The notes beneath the pieces were generated by a model. The model saw only the letters and a list, made by a program, of their open reading frames with translations, was not told where the DNA came from and ran no database searches. Of a DNA stretch of 64,000 nucleotides, positions 9,178 through 20,517 are shown piece by piece. Origin of the DNA: Solibacillus sp. FSL W7-1464 (GTDB lineage Bacteria; Bacillota; Bacilli; Bacillales_A; Planococcaceae); contig NZ_JBBORC010000001.1 in assembly GCF_038004425.1 (NCBI RefSeq), positions 1,155,001 through 1,219,000 of the forward strand, read 5' to 3'. Position 1 is the first letter of the stretch; every line of letters starts with the position of its first letter. The position numbers and the translations under genes were made by a program.

Positions 9178-9614
9178 TATATTACTGTAATATTTAATCA
9201 TGATCATCGATAAAAGATAAAAATCCGATAAATTTTGTAATTATTTTCTGAAAAATGATGAAATTTATTATGAAAACTGTTATCTTTAATCAAGAAGTCA
9301 TATTAATGAACGATATGTAAATTTATTCCATAATTCAATACACCTATAGTCATTGATTTAATATTAAGAATATTTTTAAGAATGTAGCTTTTAATAAATT
9401 ATTGACTGTAGTAGAATAGGGTATAAAATTACGTGTTTTTTAGTTAATACGAAACCAGATAGAGAGAATGTTAGTAGATTATACTTGTTTTAGCTTCATT
9501 ATTCAGAAATTTGCAAAAAGCAGTCGTTATGTTCACTGTGGCAAATTACTAATAATTGCTGTAATCAGTTAGGCTTGTTATTAGATAAATATATTAATTA
9601 AGGGGATGTATTTT
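9178..9614. other. AT-rich leader and promoter region
   Basis: No gene in 437 bp. The promoter at 9402-9429 would give a leader of roughly 180 nt before the small gene at 9615. I recognise no known riboswitch in this leader. Confidence 0.5.
9402..9429 (+). promoter_or_regulatory. Candidate sigma-A promoter for the 9615 gene
   Basis: TTGACT, 16-nt spacer, TAAAAT. An overlapping TATAAA would leave only 14 nt and is less likely. Confidence 0.55.
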
Positions 9615-9941
9615 ATGAACAGTCAAATTCAACTAATCGCACCGAAATGGTTTGTCCAGGATGAGCTACATATTATCGAAACAATTGTCAGCAAAGTGTC
9701 AGCGAATACAGGTATTGTCATTGCAGGGGAAAACTTTGATGCAACAAAGCGTTGCCACCCAACGGTACGCGTTTATATGATCCAACTCTTGGATGATCAA
9801 TATGAAATAACAAAAGAACTGGATGCCTTCCCATTCGACACTGCTGAAGAAGCACAACAATTTTGCGCAAAGCTGCCTGAAATGTCAGCTATTGATTTAA
9901 TCATGTTAATGAATAACGAAGAGCCAGTATTTTCTATTTAA
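9615..9941 (+). CDS. Uncharacterised 108-aa cytoplasmic protein
   Basis: I do not recognise the family. The protein is mildly acidic, has no signal peptide or membrane segment, and alternates predicted strand and helix (IGVI-type strand near 30, VRVYMIQLLDD near 50, acidic helix AEEAQQFCAKL near 80). I chose the ATG at 9615 because AAGGGG lies ~10 nt before it; an in-frame ATG at 9606 overlaps that site. It is a single gene with its own promoter, long leader and strong terminator, which argues that it is real and separately controlled. Confidence 0.75.
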   Translation: MNSQIQLIAPKWFVQDELHIIETIVSKVSANTGIVIAGENFDATKRCHPTVRVYMIQLLDDQYEITKELDAFPFDTAEEAQQFCAKLPEMSAIDLIMLMNNEEPVFSI

Positions 9942-9952
9942 TAAATGAATCC

Positions 9953-9992
9953 AGCTTTGTTGAATGAATCTTCATTTAGCAAAGCTTTTTTT
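9953..9992 (+). terminator. Terminator after the 9615 gene
   Basis: Stem AGCTTTG...ATGA with TCAT...CAAAGCT, followed by T8. Confidence 0.88.
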
Positions 9993-10079
9993 GTTGTTCA
10001 TTTCCGAGGGTCCGTATTTGTATTTTAGTGGAGAAAGGCTACAATAAAAGAGAACATCTAGAATAAGGAAGTGATTTAA

Positions 10080-11225
10080 ATGGCTAGAGGTGTATATATT
10101 CACATTCCTTTTTGTCATCAAATTTGTAACTACTGCGATTTTAATAAAGTATTTTTTAAAAATCAGCCAGTAGATGAATATATTGAAGCGCTTGGACGGG
10201 AAATGGAAATGACGGTTGCCGGGATGCCGGAAGCGTTCACGAATATCGAAACGATTTTCCTTGGCGGGGGTACGCCAACCGCATTGTCCGCACAGCAAAT
10301 CGAAAAATTATTGTCGCTTATTACGAAACATATTCCGATGTCATCCGTAAAAGAGTTTAGCAGTGAAGCAAATCCCGATGAGCTGACGATCGAAAAATTG
10401 CAGGCCCTTTACAACGGGGGCGTCAACCGCTTAAGTATGGGTGTCCAATCATTCGACCAGTCGCTCTTAAAGAAAATCGGGCGTACCCATTCAAATGAGC
10501 ATGTATATGAAACAATCCAAAACGCTAAAAATGTTGGCTTTGAAAATATAAGCATTGATTTAATGTATGGTCTGCCTGGTCAGACGATGGAACAATGGCA
10601 GGAAACGCTTGAAAAGGCACTGGCACTGAAGCTGCCGCATTATTCGGCGTACTCGCTTATTGTAGAGCCTAAAACGATCTTTTATATCCAGTATGCGAAA
10701 GGGAAGCTCCATTTGCCGACAGAGGATCTGGAAGCGGACATGTACGGAGTTTTGATGGATACGATGGAAACGCATGGACTTCTGCAGTATGAAATCAGTA
10801 ATTTCGCGAATGAAGGCTATGAGTCAACACATAATAAAATTTATTGGGATAATGACGAATACGCGGGATTTGGCGCTGGTGCTCACGGTTACCTGGAAGG
10901 GATACGCTATTCCAATGTCGCTCCGATCAAAAAATATATTGAAACAGTGATGGCAGGAGAACGGCCTTTACTTCATGAACATGAAGTGACAGTGGATGAG
11001 AAGCTGGAAGAGCAGATGTTTTTAGGACTAAGAAAGACTGCTGGCGTGACACATGAAGAATTTGAAACAAAATTCGGTCAGCCGATGCTTTCTATATATA
11101 AGGAAATCATCGAACGATTGCAGGAAGAACAACTGATTGAGCTTGACGCTGAAGGAATCCGTCTGACACGGAAAGGCCGGTTTATCGGCAATGAAGTATT
11201 TCAGCGGTTTTTGGTAGGGGAATGA
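10080..11225 (+). CDS. hemW: HemW, radical SAM haem chaperone (coproporphyrinogen III oxidase-like)
   Basis: Radical SAM protein of the HemN/HemW group; HemW family members bind and deliver haem rather than oxidise coproporphyrinogen. The 4Fe-4S motif CHQICNYCDF (C-x3-C-x2-C) sits at ~residues 12-21, followed by the SAM-binding GGGTPT near 63. The C-terminal HemN domain has a winged-helix-like end. It lacks the N-terminal extension of true HemN, and it sits directly before hrcA as in many Bacillales, both supporting HemW. AAGGAAGTG precedes the ATG. Confidence 0.9.
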   Translation: MARGVYIHIPFCHQICNYCDFNKVFFKNQPVDEYIEALGREMEMTVAGMPEAFTNIETIFLGGGTPTALSAQQIEKLLSLITKHIPMSSVKEFSSEANPDELTIEKLQALYNGGVNRLSMGVQSFDQSLLKKIGRTHSNEHVYETIQNAKNVGFENISIDLMYGLPGQTMEQWQETLEKALALKLPHYSAYSLIVEPKTIFYIQYAKGKLHLPTEDLEADMYGVLMDTMETHGLLQYEISNFANEGYESTHNKIYWDNDEYAGFGAGAHGYLEGIRYSNVAPIKKYIETVMAGERPLLHEHEVTVDEKLEEQMFLGLRKTAGVTHEEFETKFGQPMLSIYKEIIERLQEEQLIELDAEGIRLTRKGRFIGNEVFQRFLVGE

Positions 11226-11274
11226 TCTTTTTACACAGGTGCTTGAAAAAAGTTAAAAAAAACGGACGAATTCA

Positions 11275-11303
11275 TTGACATCAATTTAGAGATTTGCTAA
11301 TTT
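11275..11303 (+). promoter_or_regulatory. Sigma-A promoter of the hrcA-grpE-dnaK-dnaJ operon
   Basis: TTGACA, 17-nt spacer, TAATTT. The predicted start lies at the upstream edge of the CIRCE element, the usual arrangement for HrcA repression. Confidence 0.85.
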
Positions 11304-11312
11304 ATAAATATA

Positions 11313-11339
11313 TTAGCACTCCTCTTAACCGAGTGCTAA
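11313..11339 (+). promoter_or_regulatory. CIRCE operator (HrcA binding site)
   Basis: Perfect consensus inverted repeat: TTAGCACTC, 9-nt spacer, GAGTGCTAA. It lies between the promoter and the hrcA start codon, so HrcA represses its own operon and heat shock relieves it. Confidence 0.97.
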
Positions 11340-11353
11340 CAGAGGTGAGAAAG

Positions 11354-12379
11354 ATGTTAACAAATCGGCAGTTACAACTATTGCAAGTAATCGTAGACGA
11401 ATTTGTGATGTCAGCACAGCCTGTTGGTTCGCGTCAACTATCCAAAAAAGAAGGTATTACGTATAGTGCTGCTACAATACGTAATGAAATGGCAGATTTG
11501 GAGGAGCTGGGTTTTTTAGAAAAAACGCATACTTCTTCAGGCAGGGTCCCTTCTGAAAAAGGGTATCGCTTTTATGTCGACCATTTACTTCAGCCTCAAA
11601 TTATTACGAGTGGCGAAGTAGCGCAAATCCAGTCGCTCTTTAAAAAGCAGATTGTTGAAGCAGAACAAATTATAAAAGAATCCGCAAATATATTATCGGA
11701 ATTGACGACTTACACGACCATATTACTCGGTCCGGATGTGCAAAAACATCGTGTCAGAAAATTCCAGATTGTACCATTAACAGAACAGACAGCGGTGGCT
11801 ATTATCATCACAGATAACGGTCATGTAGAAAATCGCACGCTAACGTTACCACCGGGTTTCAACCCGCATGATATTGAAAAAATGGTTAATATTTTGAATG
11901 ACCGCCTAGTCGGTGTACCGCTTTATGAGCTTCCGGTAAAGCTTCAAACCGAGGCATTATCGGTATTGAAATCTCATATTCATGCATCCGATTCAATTAT
12001 CCGGTCATTGTTATCCATTACTTCAAACAATCACGAAAATAAAGTTTATTACGGTGGTAAATCCAATATGTTGAATCAGCCGGAGTTCCATGACTTAGAA
12101 AAAGTGCGAATGCTGATGGATCTGATCGACAAGGAAAGCCAAGTTCAAACTTTATTCAATGAACAGAAAAATGGTATTCAAATCCGAATAGGTTCAGAAA
12201 ACAATCATTTAGCGATGGAAAACTGCAGTGTCATCACCGCATCCTTCCTTGTCGGGGAGGAACAGCAGGGGGCGATTGCGATTATCGGCCCGACACGCAT
12301 GGATTACCGACGTGTTGTCACATTATTGGATGTTATGGCAAACAGTCTGTCCCGGGCGTTTTTCGATAAAAAGCAGTAA
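11354..12379 (+). CDS. hrcA: Heat-inducible transcription repressor HrcA
   Basis: Repressor of class I heat-shock genes that binds CIRCE and needs GroEL for folding. N-terminal winged helix (residues ~1-75, with QPVGSRQLS and SAATIRNEMADLEELG), then the GAF-like dimerisation core. The 341-aa length matches B. subtilis HrcA. I start it at ATG 11354 (GAGGTGAGAAAG upstream); the longer open frame from 11294 runs through the CIRCE site and is not coding. First gene of the operon. Confidence 0.97.
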   Translation: MLTNRQLQLLQVIVDEFVMSAQPVGSRQLSKKEGITYSAATIRNEMADLEELGFLEKTHTSSGRVPSEKGYRFYVDHLLQPQIITSGEVAQIQSLFKKQIVEAEQIIKESANILSELTTYTTILLGPDVQKHRVRKFQIVPLTEQTAVAIIITDNGHVENRTLTLPPGFNPHDIEKMVNILNDRLVGVPLYELPVKLQTEALSVLKSHIHASDSIIRSLLSITSNNHENKVYYGGKSNMLNQPEFHDLEKVRMLMDLIDKESQVQTLFNEQKNGIQIRIGSENNHLAMENCSVITASFLVGEEQQGAIAIIGPTRMDYRRVVTLLDVMANSLSRAFFDKKQ

Positions 12380-12456
12380 CACCATTGATTTTGCGGGCGT
12401 AGTGTTTTATATAGCCGCAGAATTCATAAATGATTGATACTCGAGGAGGAAAAGAA

Positions 12457-13014
12457 GTGTCAGAAACAAAAAACAATGAAGAATTGCAGCAGGAAGAAAC
12501 TACGGAAGAAGTAGTGGGAACAGCTGAAACTACTGAAACCGAAGAAATCGCAGTAGATGAAAAAGATCAGAAAATTGCTGAACTTGAGGCGAAACTGTCA
12601 GAAGAGGATGCACGTTATCTGCGTCTGCGTGCCGACTACGATAACTTGGCCCGCCGCACACGTTTAGATCGTGAAGCAGCGGAGAAATACCGTGCGCAAA
12701 ACTTGCTGACTGAACTTTTACCGGTGCTGGACAATCTGGACCGTGCACTGCAAGTAGAAGTGACGACTGAAGAAGCGGCTTCATTGTACAAAGGTGTACA
12801 AATGGTATATGACCAGCTACTTGCTGCAACGGAAAAAGAAGGTCTAACAATCATTCCGGCAGAAGGCGAAAGCTTTGATCCGAACTTCCACCAAGCTGTA
12901 ATGCAGGAGCAGGACAGTGAAAAGGAAACAGGCATCATTTTACGCGAACTGCAAAAAGGATATCAGTTAAAGGACCGTGTACTGCGTCCGTCAATGGTAT
13001 CTGTAAACGAGTAA
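12457..13014 (+). CDS. grpE: Nucleotide exchange factor GrpE
   Basis: Releases ADP from DnaK. The first ~40 residues are acidic and disordered, followed by a long coiled coil (~45-95, with YLRLRADYDNLARRT) and the beta-domain (GESFDPNFHQAV near 140). The C-terminus LKDRVLRPSMVSV is the family hallmark. GTG start at 12457 with GAGGAGG 6 nt upstream; 185 aa is a normal length. Lies between hrcA and dnaK. Confidence 0.96.
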   Translation: MSETKNNEELQQEETTEEVVGTAETTETEEIAVDEKDQKIAELEAKLSEEDARYLRLRADYDNLARRTRLDREAAEKYRAQNLLTELLPVLDNLDRALQVEVTTEEAASLYKGVQMVYDQLLAATEKEGLTIIPAEGESFDPNFHQAVMQEQDSEKETGIILRELQKGYQLKDRVLRPSMVSVNE

Positions 13015-13109
13015 TTTAGTGCTTTTCGGTGCTATCTGTATATATTTATTTATTAGATTTTATGTTTTATCAAACACATTTTGTTTTTTACTATTAGGAG
13101 GAAAATTAA

Positions 13110-14966
<1,857 letters not shown>

Positions 14967-14985
14967 TTCTTTCTGATTTCCACAT

Positions 14986-15018
14986 AAAAGCCAAAGACCG
15001 CTTGCGGCTTTGGCTTTT
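14986..15018 (+). terminator. Strong hairpin after dnaK (partial terminator or mRNA-processing hairpin)
   Basis: Near-perfect stem AAAAGCCAAAG.CCGC with GCGG.CTTTGGCTTTT and a 3-nt loop. The T run is part of the stem and little follows it, so it may only attenuate before dnaJ, or protect the 3' end of the upstream message. Confidence 0.6.
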
Positions 15019-15141
15019 AAGCTTGTATATGGTTAGGTGGAATCTTGCTACATTTATTTTGAAAAAGGTCAACCGTGCTACGAAGGTAGAACATCGTAGA
15101 GCTGAATTTAGTTAGAACACGAAACTGTATCCTAAACGAGA

Positions 15142-15308
15142 AGTGCTTGGAATGGAGGGGAGGCGACTCCAGCGGGAATAGCGTGACGCCTGAGCAAAAG
15201 GAACAAAAGCTAAGAACGCCACGTCCTGTGGCAACGCTTTTGTGACCAACATCGTGTTGGCCTCATGCCGTGCCCGCGGAAAGCGTCCAACCCGCAATGG
15301 AAAGCACT
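15142..15308. repeat. Modular palindromic element, copy A
   Basis: Terminal inverted repeat AGTGCTT/AAGCACT, followed inward by GGAATGGAGGGG...GACTCC and, on the right, GCCCGCGGAAAGCGTCC...CCCGCAATGGA. The cargo holds two nested hairpins (AAAAGC with GCTTTT around GCCAC/GTGGC; CCAAC/GTTGG). Positions 15198-15250 are identical to 29756-29808 in copy C. Lies between dnaK and dnaJ. Confidence 0.85.
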
Positions 15309-15380
15309 GGACTTTATAAAAAGAAGAAATTATATATTGCGAAAAGTGATGTAGAAAAGGTTTATTATTACTAACCGGTA

Positions 15381-15519
15381 GTTGTGCGGAGTGGAGGGGC
15401 CGACTCCTAGGGGATTAGCGTGCGCGGAAAATCCACTTGATGTATGCCGCCGTAAAGGCATACATCAAGTTAGTTGGAGCCACGCCCCCAGGAAAGCGTG
15501 CCCCGTAACGTAGCACAAC
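15381..15519. repeat. Modular palindromic element, copy B
   Basis: Terminal inverted repeat GTTGTGC/GCACAAC; inner stem GGGGC/GCCCC; conserved GACTCCTAGG and CCAGGAAAGCG. Cargo is a 13-bp perfect hairpin (CTTGATGTATGCC with GGCATACATCAAG). Second copy inside the dnaK-dnaJ gap, 72 bp after copy A. Confidence 0.85.
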
Positions 15520-15634
15520 GGGCTATATGGATACAACGAATCATTAATTGCATTCATTATGCAAAGCAAAAGCTATACATCAATTTTTCAACATGTTAAA
15601 ATAGACGTTATGTAAAAAGAGCGGAGAGTGAACA

Positions 15635-16756
15635 ATGAGTAAGCGCGATTACTATGAAGTACTTGGCCTGAGCAAAGGTGCAAGCAAAGATGAAATAAAA
15701 AAAGCGTATCGTAAATTATCAAAACAGTATCACCCGGATTTAAACAAGGAAGAAGGCGCGGACGAAAAGTTCAAGGAAGTCGCAGAAGCATATGAAGTGC
15801 TGTCAGACGACCAAAAACGCGCACGCTATGACCAATTCGGCCATGAAGATCCAAATGCAGGCTTTGGTGGCGGCGGCTTCGGAGGCGGCGCTGGATTCGG
15901 CGGTTTCGAAGACATCTTCAGTTCGTTCTTCGGAGGCGGTCGACGCCAAGATCCAAACGCCCCGCGTAAAGGCGACGATCTACAATTCCGTATGAACATC
16001 TCATTTGAAGAGGCAGTATTCGGTAAAGAAACAGAAATCGAAATTCCTAAAGATGAAACATGTGATACATGTCACGGTTCTGGCGCAAAACCAGGTACGC
16101 AGCCGCAAACATGTTCACAATGTAATGGTGCGGGCCAAATTAACCAGGCGGTTGACACACCATTTGGTCGTATGGTAAACAAACGTTCTTGTCCATCATG
16201 TCGTGGTCAAGGGAAAATCATTGTGGATAAATGTTCACCATGTCGCGGTACTGGTACGATTACGAAAAAGAAAAAAATCAAAATTACGATTCCTGCAGGT
16301 GTTGATGATGGTCAACAATTACGTGTGGCAGGTCAAGGCGAAGCAGGATTCAACAACGGTCCGGCAGGCGATTTATATATTATTTTCAATGTTCGCAAGC
16401 ATGAGTATTTCGAACGTGACGGCGACGATATTTTATTTGAATTAAAGTTAACATTCCCGCAAGCAGCGTTAGGTGATGAAATCGAAGTACCGACAGTCCA
16501 CGGAAAAGTGAAGCTGAAAATTCCTGCAGGTACACAATCCGGTGCACAATTCCGCCTGAAAGATAAAGGTGTAAAAAATGTACACGGCTATGGCATGGGG
16601 AACCAGTATGTCATTGTAAATGTAGTGACACCGACAAAATTAACGGAAAAACAAAAACAACTTTTACGTGAATTTGCAGAAATTAGTGGAGACATTCCGG
16701 AAGAACACGGAAGCTCACTATTTGATAAAATCAAGAAAAAAATTAAAGGTGACTAA
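15635..16756 (+). CDS. dnaJ: Chaperone protein DnaJ (Hsp40)
   Basis: Co-chaperone that stimulates DnaK ATPase. J domain at residues 1-70 with HPD (YHPDLNKE), a Gly/Phe-rich linker (~75-105), four zinc-finger repeats ([32 protein letters not shown] at ~147-205), then two C-terminal substrate domains. At 373 aa it is full length. Separated from dnaK by 668 bp holding two palindromic elements, far more than the usual gap, so it may be partly uncoupled from the CIRCE promoter. AGCGGAGAG before ATG. Confidence 0.97.
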   Translation: MSKRDYYEVLGLSKGASKDEIKKAYRKLSKQYHPDLNKEEGADEKFKEVAEAYEVLSDDQKRARYDQFGHEDPNAGFGGGGFGGGAGFGGFEDIFSSFFGGGRRQDPNAPRKGDDLQFRMNISFEEAVFGKETEIEIPKDETCDTCHGSGAKPGTQPQTCSQCNGAGQINQAVDTPFGRMVNKRSCPSCRGQGKIIVDKCSPCRGTGTITKKKKIKITIPAGVDDGQQLRVAGQGEAGFNNGPAGDLYIIFNVRKHEYFERDGDDILFELKLTFPQAALGDEIEVPTVHGKVKLKIPAGTQSGAQFRLKDKGVKNVHGYGMGNQYVIVNVVTPTKLTEKQKQLLREFAEISGDIPEEHGSSLFDKIKKKIKGD

Positions 16757-16770
16757 GGAGTGTATTGCAA

Positions 16771-17709
16771 GTGAAATGGACAGAACTCTCGATTTTAACA
16801 ACGCATGAGGCTGTTGACGCAGTGACGAACATTTTACATGAAGCCGGTGCAAGCGGTGTAGTAATTGAAGATTCAAAGGAATTAGACAAAGAGAGAATCG
16901 ATAAATTCGGTGAGATTTATGCACTGAATCCGGAAGATTTTCCGAAAACAGGTGTCATTGTAAAAGCATATTTATCAGCTTCAAGTTTTTTAGCGGAAAC
17001 AATCGAAGAAATTAAGCTTGCAATCGCAAATCTTGTAAACTTTGATATTAACATTGGTGAGAATGTATTGACACTATGCGAGGTTGATGAAGAAGACTGG
17101 TCAACAGCATGGAAGCAATACTACCATCCAGTAAAAATTTCCGAACGTTTCACAATTGTACCGACTTGGGAAGACTACAAACCTGTATCAACGGATGAGC
17201 TGATCATTGAGCTGGATCCGGGGATGGCATTCGGAACTGGAACACACCCAACAACGGTAATGTGTTTACAGGCACTTGAAAAAGTTGTACAACGTGACCA
17301 TACTGTAGTCGATGTTGGTACAGGATCGGGCGTACTGTCAATTGGTGCTGCCATGCTTGGAGCGAAAAGCGTTCATGCGCTGGATTTGGATGAAGTGGCA
17401 GTAAATGCAGCACGTGAAAACGTTGAATTGAATAAAATGAGTGATATTGTTGAAGTATTCCACGGCAATTTATTGGATACAGTAAAAGAGCCGGCTGATA
17501 TTGTCGTAGCGAATATTTTAGCAGAGATCATTATGTCATTTACGGATGATGCGTTTTCAATTGTAAAATCAGGCGGCATCTACGTTACATCGGGCATTAT
17601 CGGAGCAAAGAAAGATGATGTAAAAGCAGCTCTGGAAGAAGCCGGATTTGTTATTGAAGAAGTATTGATGATGGAAGACTGGGTAGCGATTATTTCACGT
17701 CGTCCATAA
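16771..17709 (+). CDS. prmA: Ribosomal protein L11 methyltransferase
   Basis: SAM-dependent methyltransferase that modifies L11. N-terminal substrate-recognition domain (~1-100), then a class I methyltransferase fold with motif [16 protein letters not shown] (~175-189) and motif IV VANIL (~246). I prefer GTG at 16771 (protein begins MKWTEL, as in B. subtilis) over TTG at 16765, because TAAGGAG then lies ~10 nt upstream rather than 4. Fifth gene of the dnaK neighbourhood, in the same order as in B. subtilis. Confidence 0.94.
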   Translation: MKWTELSILTTHEAVDAVTNILHEAGASGVVIEDSKELDKERIDKFGEIYALNPEDFPKTGVIVKAYLSASSFLAETIEEIKLAIANLVNFDINIGENVLTLCEVDEEDWSTAWKQYYHPVKISERFTIVPTWEDYKPVSTDELIIELDPGMAFGTGTHPTTVMCLQALEKVVQRDHTVVDVGTGSGVLSIGAAMLGAKSVHALDLDEVAVNAARENVELNKMSDIVEVFHGNLLDTVKEPADIVVANILAEIIMSFTDDAFSIVKSGGIYVTSGIIGAKKDDVKAALEEAGFVIEEVLMMEDWVAIISRRP

Positions 17710-17725
17710 TTAGACCGTTTAATCG

Positions 17726-17766
17726 AAAATCGAACATTTTGCTATTGGGCAAAATGTTCGATTTTT
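17726..17766 (+). terminator. Terminator between prmA and rsmE
   Basis: 17-bp stem AAAATCGAACATTTTGC with its exact complement, short loop, ending in T5. Confidence 0.85.
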
Positions 17767-17795
17767 ACGTTACCAACCGACAAGGAGTGAAGACA

Positions 17796-18539
17796 ATGCA
17801 AAGATATTTTGTAGATACAGTGGATCATGACACGGACCACTTTATCATTTCCGGAGAAAATGCGCGCCATATATCAAAAGTAATGCGTATGACGGCAGGG
17901 GAAGAGATCATTGTTGTGCATGATAATGTAGCATATATTTGTGAAATCATCGAGCTGGACCAGGATGTACACGCGAAAAAAACAGGTGTAACGATTCCTT
18001 CACCGGAAATGCCGGTAGATGTCGATATTGCATGTGGCTTACCGAAAGGCGATAAACTGGAACTGATTGCGCAAAAAGCGACTGAGCTTGGTATGCATGC
18101 GTTGATTCCATTTGCTGCGGAACGTTCGATTGTTAAATGGGATGAAAAAAAAGCGAAGAAAAACCAGGAACGTCTGCAAAAAATCGCCCAGGAAGCGGCC
18201 GAGCAATCGCACCGTACATATGTCCCGGAAGTTGTACAACCAATCAGTTTCAAACAGCTTGTACAAACTTTCCCTCACTATGACGCTGTATATATTGCCG
18301 ATGAAGAAGATGCAAAATTGGCGACACGAACAACATTTAAACAAAAGCTGCAATCGTTAAATGCTGAAAAGACACCGCGCATCTTATGTATTTTCGGCCC
18401 TGAAGGCGGCATTTCCCGCAATGAATCGGCCGTTTTGCTGGAAGCAGGTGCACAGACAATGTCGCTCGGCCCTCGTATTTTAAGAGCGGAGACGGCACCG
18501 CTATATGCGCTGGCTGCGATTTCCTATGAATTTGAATAG
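17796..18539 (+). CDS. rsmE: 16S rRNA (uracil1498-N3)-methyltransferase
   Basis: SPOUT-fold methyltransferase for U1498 of 16S rRNA. An N-terminal PUA-like domain (HISKVMRMTAGEEI near 27-40) is followed by the trefoil-knot domain with CIFGPEGGISRNE near 200 and LGPRILRAETAPL near 225, the SAM-binding knot. I start at ATG 17796 with AAGGAGTG 8 nt upstream; the open frame further 5' crosses the terminator. 247 aa, close to YqeU of B. subtilis. Confidence 0.95.
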   Translation: MQRYFVDTVDHDTDHFIISGENARHISKVMRMTAGEEIIVVHDNVAYICEIIELDQDVHAKKTGVTIPSPEMPVDVDIACGLPKGDKLELIAQKATELGMHALIPFAAERSIVKWDEKKAKKNQERLQKIAQEAAEQSHRTYVPEVVQPISFKQLVQTFPHYDAVYIADEEDAKLATRTTFKQKLQSLNAEKTPRILCIFGPEGGISRNESAVLLEAGAQTMSLGPRILRAETAPLYALAAISYEFE

Positions 18540-18574
18540 TGGATTGGGTTTGGGGTAACAAAACCAATTGAAGC

Positions 18575-18619
18575 AAAAAAGCCTTAATTTCTCACACAAG
18601 AGATATTAAGGCTTTTTTT
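18575..18619 (+). terminator. Terminator after rsmE
   Basis: Long stem AAAAAAGCCTTAAT.TCTC with GAGA.ATTAAGGCTTTTTT; ends the conserved block before the accessory region. Confidence 0.9.
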
Positions 18620-18662
18620 GCATACCGGAAACTTACTTTCACAAACTAAATGAATTTTCTCC

Positions 18663-18702
18663 TTGTATAACGTAAAACTATTATGTATAATGTTTGTATA
18701 AC
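18663..18702 (+). promoter_or_regulatory. Promoter with overlapping TTGTATAAC repeats
   Basis: TTGTAT (18663-18668), 17-nt spacer, TATAAT (18686-18691). The sequence TTGTATAAC occurs at 18663 (on the -35) and again at 18694 (just past the -10), 31 bp apart, and a related site lies inverted near 18798-18810. This geometry suits a repressor; the cognate regulator is not in the window. It would drive the gene at 18868 with a ~170-nt leader. Confidence 0.6.
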
Positions 18703-18867
18703 ATATATCAGTATCTTTGGATAGATTAATAGTGTAAACAGTTAAAATGTGAAATTTTATTAATATTAACGGTGGGAAGAATTAAGAACACTTCTAAACA
18801 TTATACAAACTTAAATTACCGAGTGAATCATTGTACAATATCGAATCGAAACAGGGAGGAACTATAC

Positions 18868-20442
18868 ATGAAAAAAATTGCAGTTGTAGGAGCAGGGCCT
18901 GGCGGATTGGCGGTCGCGATGTTATTGGCGCATAAAGGTTATGAAGTGACGATCTATGAAAAGCAGGCATATGTAGGCGGGCGAACAAGTGAGATTAAGC
19001 TTGGTGACTATAAATTTGATATGGGACCGACATTTTTAAATATGCTGTACATTGCGGAAGAAATTTTTGAATTAACAGGCCGCGATATTCACGACTATGT
19101 GGATCTGATTGATTTAAATCCGATGTATCAGTTAATCTACCATAATAAAAAGATTAATATGACACGTGATGCAGATGAAATGATTCGTCAAATTGATGAG
19201 CTTTTCCCTGGTAATGAGGGAAGCTATGAGCGTTACATGGAGCAGACCCAGAAGAAACTCGAAGTGCTGGCTCCTGTACTGCAGGCACCGATGAACAAGC
19301 TGACAGATCTGTTCAATCCGAAAGTAATGAAAGCGTTCAAGGAGTTGGAAGTAGGGAATTCGCTTGTTGATACACTGTCCAAGTTTTATAACGAAGAAGA
19401 ACTGCAGCTCGCTTTCACATTCCAGGCAAAATATTTAGGGATGTCCCCATGGGAAAGTCCCGGCGCGTTTTCGATTCTTTCGTATATTGAACATGCGTAC
19501 GGCGTCTACCACATTAAAGGCGGCATCAATAAGCTGACTGAAGCGATGGCGAAAGTTGTACTGGAATCAGGCGGGAAAATCCTGCTCAATAAGGGCGTAA
19601 AAAAATTAAAAACATCCGGCAGAAAAGTGACGGGCTTACTGCTGGAAGATGATCAGGAAATCGAAGCGGATGAAGTGATCATTAACGGAGATTTTGCACA
19701 TGCGATGACAAAACTTGTGGAGCCGGGCCTATTAAAAAAATATACACCGGAAAAACTTGAAAAAAAACAGTACTCCTGTTCAACGTTCATGCTGTATTTA
19801 GGTGTCAATAAACGATTTGATTTACCGCATCATACAATCTGGTTTGCAAAAGATTACCGGAAAAATGTAGAGGAAATAACAAAAACGAAACTGATGTCCG
19901 AAGATCCGTCAATTTACATCCAAAATGCTGTAGTAACGGATGAAACGGTTGCACCAAAAGGAAAATCGACATTGTATATTTTAGTGCCGGTACCGAATAA
20001 TATGAGCGGCATCGACTGGTCGGAAAAGGCAGGTCCTTTCCGGGATATGATTTTGAATATGGTGGCGGATAAACTTGGTGTTAAGGACATTTGGGAATAT
20101 ATCGAAGAAGAGCGGATGATTACGCCTGCTGACTGGGAACGTGATATTCATGTATACAAAGGAGCGACGTTCAACTTAGGTCATCAATTGTCGCAAATGC
20201 TTGTATTCCGTCCGCGCAATAAATTTGAAGAACTGGATCAGTGCTGGCTGGTCGGTGGGGGTACGCATCCGGGCAGCGGATTGCCGATTATTCTGGAATC
20301 TGCCCGAATTACAGCGAACGGCATTTTGCAGCAGGATAAACAGACGATGCTTCCTGTTAAACCACTGCCGAAAGTGGAACTGTATAAAAAAGCGCATTCA
20401 CAATTACAGCATCAGCCTGCAGCGATTCAAACAAATGCTTAA
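18868..20442 (+). CDS. Phytoene desaturase-family FAD-dependent oxidoreductase (CrtI/CrtN-like)
   Basis: FAD flavoprotein of the carotenoid desaturase/isomerase family. The dinucleotide-binding motif VVGAGPGGLAVAMLLAHKG starts at residue ~5, followed by EKQAYVGGRTSE, and the C-terminal FAD motif is WLVGGGTHPGSGLP near 478. At 524 aa it is a typical CrtI/CrtN length. No phytoene or dehydrosqualene synthase (CrtB/CrtM) is adjacent, so a role in carotenoid formation is not shown; another isoprenoid or lipid substrate is possible. ATG at 18868 with GGGAGGAA upstream; the open frame reaching back to 18772 lies in the leader. Confidence 0.85.
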   Translation: MKKIAVVGAGPGGLAVAMLLAHKGYEVTIYEKQAYVGGRTSEIKLGDYKFDMGPTFLNMLYIAEEIFELTGRDIHDYVDLIDLNPMYQLIYHNKKINMTRDADEMIRQIDELFPGNEGSYERYMEQTQKKLEVLAPVLQAPMNKLTDLFNPKVMKAFKELEVGNSLVDTLSKFYNEEELQLAFTFQAKYLGMSPWESPGAFSILSYIEHAYGVYHIKGGINKLTEAMAKVVLESGGKILLNKGVKKLKTSGRKVTGLLLEDDQEIEADEVIINGDFAHAMTKLVEPGLLKKYTPEKLEKKQYSCSTFMLYLGVNKRFDLPHHTIWFAKDYRKNVEEITKTKLMSEDPSIYIQNAVVTDETVAPKGKSTLYILVPVPNNMSGIDWSEKAGPFRDMILNMVADKLGVKDIWEYIEEERMITPADWERDIHVYKGATFNLGHQLSQMLVFRPRNKFEELDQCWLVGGGTHPGSGLPIILESARITANGILQQDKQTMLPVKPLPKVELYKKAHSQLQHQPAAIQTNA

Positions 20443-20517
20443 AGAAGATTTCAGTGCAACGAAACTTTTAACTGAATGGAAACGTATATTAACTATTCGA
20501 TTAAAGGAGGCAATACA

